Shown here piece after piece: positions 38,100 to 49,400 of a DNA stretch of 64,000 nucleotides; within the stretch, counting starts at the first letter, position 1, and each line of letters opens with the position of its first letter. The stretch covers positions 35,562-99,561 of the forward strand of contig JACGCK010000164.1 in NCBI GenBank assembly GCA_014925825.1, in the 5' to 3' direction. The position numbers and the translations under genes were made by a program. The notes beneath the pieces are model-generated. The model ran no database searches and had not been told where the DNA came from. It worked only from the letters and a program-made list of their open reading frames with translations. Origin of the DNA: Pholiota molesta. Its lineage: Eukaryota > Basidiomycota > Agaricomycetes > Agaricales > Strophariaceae.

Positions 38100-40200
38100 T
38101 CGGATTCAATCCTTCATCTGCAAGGCAACCAGTAAGTGACTTTTTCAATCATTCCAAGGGGATTCACTCACCACGAAATCAGGAACCGCGAGAAACACAA
38201 TCCTGTTTATTACATGCCACGGTAAGCAAAATCCCCAGTTAGGAACCAAACACTTACTCATTTACACGCATTATGGGACTACCTGTATTGTGAAAAGTCA
38301 GAATACTGATTGAGAGCATGGAGAACATAAGAAACCACCTTGTAAGTGATCGATCTCGTGGGAACTCCAAATATGTAATTTTCAAATAAGCCGCCGAAAT
38401 TCAAACAGAGTGCACCTAGAGCAAACCCATGTATAATGAGACCATAGCATTGCTCACGGAAATTCTAGATATCTAATTAGCCTCCTAATCAGTGCCGAAA
38501 CAACATAAAACAGCCTGAACACATACCATCATCCATGTCAGTTTGCAGTGCTTGCGGGAATCCAAAAATCTAATCAGCTCCCCTTATTAATGCCGCAATA
38601 ATACAAAACACTAAGAATCAATTACATACCATTCTGACCTGTGAATAAGGATATCCATGACAGAATGACGGCCATGGGAACTCGAAAAATCGATTAGAGT
38701 TGAGAGCTGACATAAAAGCCGCGTGAATATTTGATGTGAACATAAATATGGTACAACTCACACAAGACTCACAAATATGCCAGTCCGTGGGACATCCAAA
38801 AATCGAATTTAAGGTGCAGTCTCGCAGATAAGTCAGTCAGCGGGATATCCAAAAATCGAATTTCAAGTGCTGTCCCAATCATCACAGTGGAAAGTATCAG
38901 TAAAACCGTAAAATAATGGGAAAGTCAATGACTCACAGATAGGTCAGTCCTCGGGACATCCAAAAATCAAATTTGAAGTGCATTGGTGTAATAAAATAAC
39001 AGCCATCAAGTAGACATCTGGTATAAAATGTAGAGCTACAAAAGCGACGTGGATGTATGAAATCAGAAGCTTACCTTCTGCTATACATGGGCGCCTAAAT
39101 TAGAGATGCATTTGAATCAGTGCGAGAAACCAAGGTATATAATAGAGTACCCACATATCTAGTCATTGGAATAGGGCGACACCGTCACAGATAGGGATGT
39201 CGATAGAGAACAGAGATAGAATTGAGCATTACGACGGGTTGGAATGGTACAAATTCTATCCACAAGTTTCCAGTCTTTATACTCACAGAATGCCAAGCCG
39301 GACCAATTCTCACACGTCTCCCGTCACTCGTTTTCCGATCATTAAGCTTTGGAATGCACGGCAAATCCAGAGCCTTAGTTAGACCCAAACTAAAGTTACT
39401 GGTCCCGACCCCTGCAAAATCACTGCTCAGGGATAAACCTTTCTCATACCCGCTGCACTCCTTTCCTATCCAAGACTTCAATCTGTTTCTTTATATAACA
39501 TTTTATCTGTGACAATATATATTTTTTCTTTACAGTTGTCCAAGTCAAATTAAACCTTCAAAACCAATCCATTCCATGGTATTCCTCGGAAACGGAATCT
39601 TCCCTTGTAACATAACCCTGTAACATCATCCAGACGTAAGTTCCATTCTGTAGAACTAGTGCAGGTATCTCCGACTCGGAGTCTGATTAGGCCAATAATT
39701 TAACAACCGTGTGCGGCGTGCGCCGCATCACGGACACGATGGAAACCACATTGTCACCTCCATCCCCAAATCACCACCGTAAATCCAAAAACCCGCTTCT
39801 GTTTGCTAACGTCATAAGAAGCATTGCAATATACACAGAATAATTGAAATGTAACAAGTAGATGAGTGATTCGCACTCTCTCACACTGCTACTTGCCCAG
39901 TGAACTATTCTTTGCATATATTCCAATGAAAGCTTTGCTACTGGCCGAAAATTCGGCATGAGAACGATTTTAACAATAGACATAGTAATCTAGCAGGGTT
40001 GAAGTGTTGCGAGTGGAAATGTTATCAAACTTCGGCAAACGTAATTCGGTGCCCGTGCAGTGAGTCACCGTGCCCGTAACTTTGCGGAAGGTAGTACTTT
40101 CGAAGCACGAGGCCCAAGTGGCAAGATCATCAAAGTTTAGGCTATGTACGTCGTGCGAGATATGCCTACAGATTGCTGTATAAGCCATACGAAATACAAT
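38100..40200 (-). other. Minus-strand micro-exon locus, unit 5
   Basis: This carries the unit 2 pattern with both lost and gained bases in homopolymers (for example near 38222, 38656, 38875 and 40258). Motif order and donors are unchanged. Confidence 0.4.
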
Positions 40201-41780
40201 TTTTTAATTCAATTCCTAGAGCTTATTTACTGAGGGTACATGTAGGGTTGAAGCGTTTGCGAGCGGCTTGATATGACATCAATCATATCGCCTGCACGCT
40301 CCGTCATTGTGCCGGAGTCGAAATATACTGCTTCCCCCCTCTTGAGCTCTGCACAAGAAAGAATGTATAAAGAGATCACGATGTAAAACAGACTTTTACA
40401 GCATATCCAACGGTGTGGAAGCGCTTGAAACTAATCACAGAGTACTTACACCATTTTTTTTACCAAATCATTGAGTTGATTTTGGCGTTGGTATTTTATC
40501 ACACAGAATGGTCGTCAAATATAACCGTTATGTTTGTCCTTCAATTGGTTGAAGCAGAGGAAGCAGTTGATAACTTGACGCCGCCAACGAACGAGGTTAA
40601 ACGCTGGCACGCAGTGTACATTGTGTTGCCAATGAAACGCCGCACTGCCACGCCGTTTGCACTGCCACCATTTTAGGCGCCCGTATGAGCACGCATGCTC
40701 TCAAGATTGCGCACTGGCACATTTGGGTTACCCATGAGAAGACGGCCGCGGGATGGTTAGTTTTACCTAATATTCTATGAAGTGGGACTTACAGTTGACT
40801 ACAGAGAGAGGCGTTCGGATATTAAGCTCTTGATAAGGACGCGCTTCTCCTCTCCCAATCCGCCATTTGAAATGCCAGAAAACGTATCTATTTAATATCA
40901 TGGCTGTATATTACATACATGTCTACAGTATCTATGTTTCTTTCTATTTTTGCGACCGCGCGGAGCGATGTGGCGGCATGTGCGATGCGACGACGGCAGC
41001 ATCAAGATATAATCTGAGCGCGTCCGCTGCTCCCTCCAGATTCCATGTGGACGCCTCAAACACGTAGTAGCACATAGCCCCAATAGCACTCTAGTGTACG
41101 CAATAAATTTGGAGCGGCAAGGCTAGGCCAGCCAAGGATACCCGTACCGAGCACGACCCACTCCTCCCACCCCGTTTCTCGTTTCCAGTCTATTGCGCAT
41201 CGGCACGGGGACCTAGAAAAACCCACGTCAAACCCCGTTACTAGTGCGATCAAGGGTCCTCTCGGGTGCGTTGCCAGCGAAGATCGCGCGCTTCAACTTT
41301 CCGCCTGCAAATCGGTGCATTTCCTGGATGCTTGGGTTCGGAGCCTTGCATGGAATGAGCAATCTAGTGCCGTTTCCCTGTATTTTACGACATGGGAATG
41401 GGTCTTACCGGGTTCAGGATTGTTGGGGGGTGGGTAGCGATTTGGCTTGGCCGCTGAGCAGCTGAGGTTCACAATCTTGCAAATGTAGAAACATAAAACT
41501 TCATTATTGACACTCATTAACACGCTTGAATAAAACACAATAAATAGCTCGCTTTTCTGTATTTTGATTGTTATAAAATGGGCTATGAGCTTGCTATGAG
41601 CTTTTCCTATTGGCAATAGGAATGGTTTACAAGACACAGGTAAGGATAAGCAACGGATACGGACGAGAAAACGGAGGAGGAGATGCGGATCGGATTTCGC
41701 TTAGCGTATGCGGACCCTGGACGAGATATTATTCCCAAAGACATCGTTTCCATTCTATGTACGTACACGGTCTACCAAGT

Positions 41781-42700
41781 ACTATATAAGACTACGGATA
41801 TGCCTCTCATTCCCTCATCCTGCCCTCCTCTGCTCTGCTCTGCTCTCCTCGCCTCTTCTGGTCCTCTGTCTTCTCTCGCTCTATCCCGCCGTGCTCGATG
41901 GCGCCTCATTTCCTCATCCCACTCTTCTCTGCTCTGCTCTTCTCTCGCTCTATCCGCCGAGCTCGACGGCGCTGCCCTCCGGCATGTCCGCTCGTCGATG
42001 GTGATGCACTCCGCCTGGCCTACAAGTGAGCTTTTGTCATTCTTGAGTGATACATCTTATACTAACGCGCCGCACCATACCTTAGCCAGCATAGCCGTGC
42101 AGAACCTGGCTGCGCACGCGGATCGCGTTCCATCCTCGCGTACAGAGCGACGACAACGGTGATCTACGAGATGAGGTGAGCGGTGTCCTTTAGCAGTGCA
42201 TACGCACCGCACTAATGTCGTCGTCTCTCCGCAGAAGCCCTTCGCTTTCGAATGCTCATCTGGAACGCACGCGTAGTGAGTAGGTGGCTGCTCGTGTCTG
42301 CGGCAACGATATTGCTTACCGCCGCCTTGAAAGGCCTGTCGTCGTGGCCGATTATGCGCGATACGCCGGCGCCGTGCCCTTGCGCAACCGCGTCAGCAAG
42401 CCTCGGTGCTGCCTCAAAAGCGACGGTAAGTACACGCTATGCACGTTCTGATGCGCGTACTCACTCATATCCCGAGGCAGCATCCTATCGGCTCCTTGAC
42501 TGGACCTTCCGCTCGTCGCCGTCGCCGTCGTCCTCGTTGGGAGTGGACGTGCGCTTTCCTCCTGGCTACGGCGCCGTTCGCCGGCTCGGACGAGGCTCCC
42601 TCCCCGGGCCCTCTGCCACCTCGTCTGCATGCCGCAGAAGGCGGCGCGCGTTGATTTCGAATCGTATCGACGCTGGGCGAAAACGGCGCTACCGGCGTGA
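41781..42700 (+). pseudogene. GC-rich spliced locus, unit 5
   Basis: The TATA box and introns are kept. An extra A follows the third acceptor (GCAGAAGCCC near 42235). An extra A occurs before the fourth donor (near 42419), and the last exon has CTCCCCGGGCC near 42603 in place of CTCCCGCGGGCC. The unit-4 frame is broken. Confidence 0.4.
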
Positions 42701-44357
42701 AGGCTGTAATGCGGTGAGTAAGGCCTCTACGGTGCAGGCAGACAGGGTAGGGCTCGCTGATTTTCCTGCAGCGGAGCAGCGGCGTTGCCGCTCTCGTCTT
42801 GCCGCTGCCACGCCGCGAGTCGTCCATTAGATATCCCAGCGGCGTGGTTTCGTTGCGTCCGTAGATAGCCCTTGCCGTTGTTGCAGGAGTGTCGTCCGTG
42901 CGCCGCCGGTGTGCCTGGCTTACTGCTGTGAGCGTGATGCTGGATGGAGCGGAGAGGAGACGAAATCTACCCAGCTGGGAGCAATTGCGCATGGACCACG
43001 ATCGGTGGGATTAGAAGTCTGACGCTCGCGCGATGTGCGCCGATATCGTCCAGGTCTCCTGTCACGCGCGCTCCGTTCGTCGGCGTGTCTTTGTGTGTCG
43101 CTCTGGAAGTGCCGGCTGGCAAGTTCTTGGTAAGTTCAGCGCTCGTTGACGTTGTCGCGCAGCTGTGCACCAGTGCTCTCGTCCCCTACCCGCTCGAAAG
43201 TCGAGCCATGCGTTCGTTGCATATCCTAGCGTCGTATATGGTGCGGGCCTGGGGCGCTCTCTGTGGTAGTGGTATCGTCTCAGGGCCGCCGTGTTGCCTA
43301 GCTCAATGCTATTAAGTAGCGTGACACTGAGAGGAGGGGAGCGCCACACACCTAGAGCTGCGCGCTGTCGGGGCTGCTTGGCTGCTGCACGCCGTAATGC
43401 GCATGAACGACCCCAGCCTATCCATACGATCTGGATGTTTGCTGCTCGCCGGGAGGGCTCCGATATCTTCTTCGCGCTCGCCGGCCATCAAGTTCCGTGG
43501 TGTTGCTGCTCTGGAGGTGCGGTGGACTTGATATACGGCCCCGTCTGCTCTGATCTCGCTGCACTGATGTTGTACTCCGGTCCTGAGGGAAGATGTATGC
43601 GGCGGGAGGGTGTTCTTGTCGCATCGAGGAGACGAATGCGCGGCGGGATGGGGACATGGTGTGCTGGACCGTTATAGGCTGTGTGTAAACGAGACGGCGG
43701 ACGCGTCAATGGCGTGCTTCCGTCGCCGGTGGTGCGTGGTCGTATGCTAGGTAAGTGATGGTGCGTCCTTGCGAAGTTGGCCGCTGGATGTGAGCGGGGT
43801 GATGACGTTGCGCTGTGACGAGCACGTTGGTAAGATTGAGAGTTTACCCGTCGATGCCGTCGTCACTCATCGGCGCCCCGTGTCGCGGAAAACGACGTCG
43901 GCAGCCATCGTCGTTGCTGTCCAGAGCGCGCGGATGAGTTGACCGGCTCGCATCGTACAGATGAGACGTACCGGATTATGATTGCTGAGCGATCGTGCAC
44001 GATGGCGCTTGATCTACACGAGGCGCTGCCGTTGTGGGCGCGCGGATGGTGAGGTTGTACGCGCGTCGTCTGCAGCGATGCGGAGGCTGGAAGGGACAGC
44101 GCGAGGGATGGCGGAAGGCGCGAAAGGCGGAGGAAAACAGCGTGGAAACGAGAGAGGGCGGAACGGAAACGGGCACGGAACGGGTCTGTGTGTGCTCCGG
44201 AATGCGGATGGGCGGACATTCAGCACGGGGTCCTGGGTTGACGAGCGAGTCGGCGACCACGCAGAGGAGCACGGAACCGGTTTTCACTGGGCCACTTCAT
44301 GACCACAAGCCGGGGGTGGGTCGAAAACAGCGCGAGCGAGTGCACAGCGCATGCGAT

Positions 44358-46402
44358 AAACGGCGGTGCGAGAGCAGGCTACCACTTCCAAACCAGGACG
44401 CGACCGTGACTCCGTTCTCGGGCGAGGTCACGTCCAAGATTACAGTAGTAAGTAACGCATGCGTGACAATATTCCTCATTTTCCACCATGAACTCCAACG
44501 ATCTCTTTTCGTTTCTCGACGATGCCGCAGAAGACGACGAAATCCACAATGAGGAACCCATGGAACAGGACCGCCCTCCCAAGTCAAGTTTGCAAAAACG
44601 AAAAGCAGACACCCCACCACCGGCGGTTGATGCGCAAACCGCGAATGGCGATGACGCCGACGTGAACATGGACGGCGCAGGACCTTCGGTCCCCAAAAAG
44701 CCTAGGCTATCTTCGCCCAAGCCTGTCGTTCTGGACGACTTTGAGACGGAGGCCAAGCGGGAAGTGGCAGCGAGTGCTGGTTTGACAGGCACAGCGGAGG
44801 CGGGCCCGCGGCTAGAACTTAAACACCAGGCGAGTATTTCTTTCCATGCACATAGACTGATGCTCATCCGTGCTTTTATAGGTTCGCCACCAAGTGGCAG
44901 TACCCCCTGGGTATAACTACATCCCTATATCCAAGCACGTCCCTCCTGCAAAGCCTGATCGTGAATACAAGTTCGAACTGGATCCATTTCAGAGGGTGTC
45001 GGTGTATGCGATACAACGGAACGAAAGTGTCCTTGTTTCTGCGCATACTAGTGCCGGAAAAACGGTCGTAGCAGAATATGCCATCGCACAATGTCTCAAT
45101 AGAAAACAGAGAGTCATTTATACCAGTCCCATCAAGGTTCTTATCCGTTTGAGCGTCCAAGCATGAAGCCTTCGTTTACATTGAGTTCTCTAGGCACTAA
45201 GCAATCAGAAATATCGAGAAATGTTGGCCGAATTTGGAGATGTCGGTCTCATGACGGGAGACGTTACTATCAATCCTTCAGCAACATGTTTGGTGATGAC
45301 TACCGAGGTGAGTACATTGTGTATTTTGTACAAAGATCATGACTCACTACATCCCACAGATTCTTCGGTCGATGCTATACCGTGGATCCGAAATCATGCG
45401 CGAAGTAGCCTGGGTCATCTTCGACGAAATTCATTACATGCGCGACAAGGAGCGTGGTGTCGTCTGGGAAGAGACTATCATCCTTCTACCCCACACCGTT
45501 CGCTATGTCTTCCTTTCCGCCACCATCCCGAACGCAATGCAATTCGCAGAATGGATTTGCAAGTCGCACGAACAACCATGTCACGTCGTCTATACCGATT
45601 TCCGACCGACGCCGCTTCAACATTATCTTTTCCCTGCAGGCGGCGAGGGTATCTACTTGGTCGTCAATGAAAAAGGAGAATTCCGGGAAGACAATTTCAG
45701 CAAAGCGATGGGTAAGCTGCAAGATAGTATGGGCGAGGATCCTGCGGATGCAAAAGGCGGTAAAGGGAGGAAAGGAAAGACAAAAAAGGGTGGAAAGAAA
45801 GAAGGTGAGTAACGTTGTAACAATTTATAACATTTCCACTCACAGGTGTACAGGCCCGTCTGATATATCCAAAATCATCAAAATGATCATGCTGAAGAAC
45901 TACAACCCCGTCATCGTGTTCTCCTTCAGCAAACGCGAATGCGAAGGCCTTGCGCTCACATTGGCGAAATTCGAGTTCAACTCGACGGAGGAACAAGATC
46001 TCGTCGGAAACATCTTCAACAACGCTATCGAGAATTTGGCCGAGGACGATCGCCAGCTACCGCAAATCACCAATCTGCTCCCTCTTCTCCGGCGCGGCAT
46101 CGGCATCCATCATGGTGGGCTGCTTCCCATCCTCAAAGAGGTCATCGAGATCCTGTTCCAAGAAGGGCTCATCAAGGTCCTCTTTGCCACGGAGACCTTT
46201 TCCATCGGTCTGAACATGCCTGCGAAAACTGTCGTGTTCACCGCGACACGCAAATTCGACGGCCGAGAGTTCCGCAATATATCCTCTGGTGAATATATCC
46301 AAATGTCCGGACGCGCTGGACGTCGTGGGTTGGACGACCGTGGTGTGGTTATCATGATGTGCGACGAGAAGCTGGAGCCGGCGTCGGCGAAGGAGATGGT
46401 GA
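44358..46402 (+). repeat. Array unit 6 (partial, 5' half of the intact MTR4 gene)
   Basis: Sequence identical or nearly identical to units 3-5 runs from 44358 to about 45660. From there to 46402 it carries different variants (GTCAATGA, AAGCGATGGG, GTTGTAACAATTTATAAC), some shared with unit 1. The repeat therefore ends in a mosaic segment before the unique 3' half of the gene. Confidence 0.85.
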
Positions 46403-48246
46403 AGGGCGAGGCGGATCGGTTGGACTCGGCATTCCATTTGGGATACAACATGATCTTGAACTTGATGAAGGTAGAAGGTATCAGCCCAGAGTTCATGCTG
46501 GAACGATGCTTCTTCCAGTTCCAGAGCAGTGCTGGCATTCCTGTTCTTGAAGACGGTATGGGCTTCTCATTGTCGCAAAAAAAGAAATGTTCGCTAAAGA
46601 TTATTGCAGAATTAAAGAAAGTGGAAGAAGAACGAAACTCGACGGTCATTCCCGACGAAGAACTGGTCTCGCAGTATTATGACTGCCGTCAACAACTAGA
46701 TCAAATGCTATCAGATTTCCGAGAGGTCATCACGCATCCCACCTACGCACTTCCTTTCTTGCAGCCTGGTCGTCTCGTCAAAGTGAAGTATCAGAATCTC
46801 GATTTTGGATGGGGAGTCGTCGTCAATTTTGAAAAGCGCGTCGCCCCCAAGGTACTTCATCCCTCTACTTATTCCGCCACCGTCAACTGATTACGTACTT
46901 TTTTTAGAACAAATCAGGCCCCAAACCAGAAGAAATACCAGCGCACGAACAATATATCGTCGACGTCGTCTTGAACTGCGCCCAAGGCAGCATCGCTTCC
47001 AAAGACCGCGCAAACATCACACCAACACCCGGCGGCGTGCAGCCCTGCGCCCCCGGCCAGAAGGGCGTCCCGCTCGTAGTGCCTGTCCTACTCTCAACGC
47101 TCGACGGTATCAGCCGCATCCGGGTGTTTATGCCCAAGGACCTGCGCCAGGACCAGGCTCGAGAGACGATATGGAAGAGCGTGCTGGAGGTGCACAGACG
47201 ATTCCCGGATGGCGTTGCGCTCTTGGACCCAATTCAGGATATGGGGATCAAGGACGACAAGTTCAAAATTCTCGTGCAGGTACGCTGATTCTATCTTCTT
47301 ACAGTTGGAACTGGGCATTGATATTGAACGATGTTGATCTTTGCATAAGAAAATCGACGCGATGGAACAAAAAATGTTCTCCAATCCATTGCACAAAGAC
47401 CTGCGCCTCCCGGAGCTGTACACGCTCTTCTCCAAGAAGAAAGAGACCCAGGAGCATATCCGCAACCTGAAGAAGCGCATCCAGGCGACACACGACGTGC
47501 TCCAGCTCGAGGAGCTCAAGTGCCGCAAGCGCGTCCTGCGCCGGCTGGCGTTTACCACGGCTGCGGATATCGTCGACATGAAGGGCCGCGTGGCGTGCGA
47601 GATCAGTTCGGGCGACGAGCTGCTCCTGACGGAGCTCGTGTTCAACGGCGTATTCAACCCACTCTCGCCTGAGCAGTGCGCGGCGTTGCTCAGCTGCTTT
47701 GTCTTCACGGAAAAGGTGTGTTTTTTCTGTTCATGTGCTCTGTGTGTGAAGAAAGAACAGTGCTTACTGATTGGTTACGCAGAGCGAGCAGGCGACGAAG
47801 TTGAAAGAAGAACTCGCGGCACCGCTGCGCGTGATGCAGGAGATCGCGCGGCGCATCGCGAAGGTGTCCAAGGAGTCCAAGCTTCCAGTCGATGAGGACG
47901 AATACGTGTCGTCGTTCAAGGTTGAGCTCATGGACGCCGTTATGCAGTGGTGCCGTGGTGCGTCGTTTTCTGAGATCTGCAAGGTGGGTGCACATTCCGT
48001 CCAATTCTACTTGGCATAGCTTATTGACTTGCCTGTCCCTTTTTTTTTTTCTGCGGAAAACAGCTAACGGACCAGTTCGAGGGAAGCCTTATCCGAGTGT
48101 TCCGTCGCCTCGGCGAGCTCCTCCGTCAAATGGCGGCTGCGGCGAAGGTAATTGGAAATGCTGAACTGAAGGAGAAATTTGAAAAGGCGTCAGAGATGCT
48201 TGAGCGACCGAACTCGGTGATTTTCTGCTCGTCTTTATACCTGTAA
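44488..48246 (+). CDS. MTR4: MTR4/DOB1-type ATP-dependent RNA helicase, complete
   Basis: This is a DExH RNA helicase of the SKI2/MTR4 family, known as the nuclear exosome cofactor that unwinds rRNA, tRNA and other RNAs for 3' decay. Nine exons: 44488-44829, 44882-45136, 45194-45307, 45360-45804, 45854-46851, 46908-47279, 47350-47715, 47783-47983 and 48064-48246, giving about 1,091 residues, close to the yeast protein. Visible motifs are Walker A AHTSAGKT (about 168-175), DEIH (259-262), SAT (290-292) and motif [12 protein letters not shown] (535-544). The arch/KOW region and ratchet helices follow, ending in the family's typical SLYL. The N-terminus is acidic then Lys/Pro-rich. The start ATG is in good context (CCACCATGA). 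Intron 1 has a GC donor (GCGAGT). It is the only array copy with a 3' half and is probably the functional gene. Confidence 0.93.
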
Positions 48247-49400
48247 ATCTAGGGAAGGAGGAGGTTTCACGGATTGTGTTTTTTTTCTTCTTCTACATAT
48301 CGCAGCACCCATGTGCACTCAAAATATCCCATTTCGTGGATAATGTAATAATTCTTCCTTCCCCTCTTGATATTGTTGTGGTAGTATCTATTGCTTAATT
48401 TCAATAACGTCGCTGCACGAGAAGTACTTACGCTAATTTAGATCCATTTGGGAATGCTACCACATACAAGGTCCATCAAGTAATGAATCTGTCATGCTCG
48501 CACCAAGCATCGGCTGGGTCTTATGAATCGTGTTATCAAACATCAGCAAAGGTTGAAAATAAAAGATGAACTGGTTTGATGACTAACAGACCGTGTGCTG
48601 CATACCAATATGCAAAACATCGTTTCAATTTTACGGACATGGTGCGCGGCGTGCGCCAACTGGTTTTCTACTAAGTACATACTTACTGAATAGTAGAAGT
48701 TCAGCACAAGTTCAGCAAGTTCTAGTCAGTACTTAGTCGCCATTATCAGCAGTCCAGAACACCCAGAAAGGAGTAAGAATGACTCCTCAAAGGAGAGACG
48801 ATGCTTGGCAGTGGTGAAAACAACCTTCCTTGGAGCTTTAGCGTCGAGTGTGAGGTAGTAGGCGCTCGTTCGATAAGGGACTGATGCCTCGCAAGATGCC
48901 TCGCGCTATTCCAGAACGCTTATGTAATGAGGCTTTTCAAACTCAGAATCAGTGGACACTGGAGCATGCGTGGACGTTCGACCTCGCGCAAGATCAAGCA
49001 ACTACAAGAACGAAAATACTTACTCCATCCCTCTGGCCCCTTTGGGGTCTTTACGGCCGTGGCAGCAGGCGACTAACACGGCAGTCCGAACCAATTTTTG
49101 GGAAACCGAATACGAAGTTACCGTGGTCGCTTGGTGATAATCGAACGCCTCAAACCCAACAAGCGCCCAGTTCGTGTTCAACATGAGTTCGACTTCGTTC
49201 CATCACTGCTGGTGTTCGGCACTTTCCTCCAATCTCCGAGCCATGAGGCAGATACAGACCACGCACAGCAGCCGCGACACAGCCAATCCGTCGACAGACT
49301 CTTCCTCATTCTCCAATAACCACATCGTAAAGCAATAGCTTCCCAGCCAACATCAATTCTAAAATCGCTTTTGCGGCATACGACTGGAGCAGGGTCTCCC
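48247..49400. other. Intergenic region between MTR4 and the CHAT gene
   Basis: No supported gene is seen. A short inverted repeat (CTACT...AGTAG, about 48670-48698) is followed by two copies of AAGTTCAGCA (about 48696-48722). The promoter of the downstream gene must lie here or upstream, but I see no clear TATA box. Confidence 0.5.

Larger units (their letters stand above)
35660..44357 (+). repeat. Array unit 5
   Basis: This is the last complete unit and the one with most one-base deletions, concentrated in its helicase part and the first kilobase of spacer. Spacer blocks are the micro-exon locus (about 38100-40200), a TATA box at 41781-41790, the spliced locus to 42700 and the GC-rich end from 42701. 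The stretches 37751-38100 and 40200-41780 show no supported gene. Confidence 0.9.
865..46402 (+). repeat. Tandem array of about 8.7-kb units (five complete, one partial)
   Basis: The same order of sequence repeats head to tail, with unit starts at 865, 9537, 18252, 26956, 35660 and 44358. Complete unit lengths are therefore 8672, 8715, 8704, 8704 and 8698 bp. Each unit begins in the leader of an MTR4 helicase gene, continues to the GTGA after motif VI, and then enters a non-MTR4 spacer. The sixth copy departs from the others at 46403, where the others enter the spacer (for example 2877 in unit 1) and this one continues as an intact gene. Unit 1 differs from units 2-5 by many substitutions and indels. 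Units 2-5 are almost identical. Confidence 0.95.

Noticed and set aside
865..46402. Array considered as rDNA or a transposon cluster
   Set aside because: No rRNA sequence, LTR, terminal inverted repeat, reverse transcriptase or transposase was recognised in a unit.
45454..46890. One long 478-residue open frame across helicase exons 4 and 5
   Set aside because: The first part is out of frame with exon 4; only the exon 5 part is the real protein.
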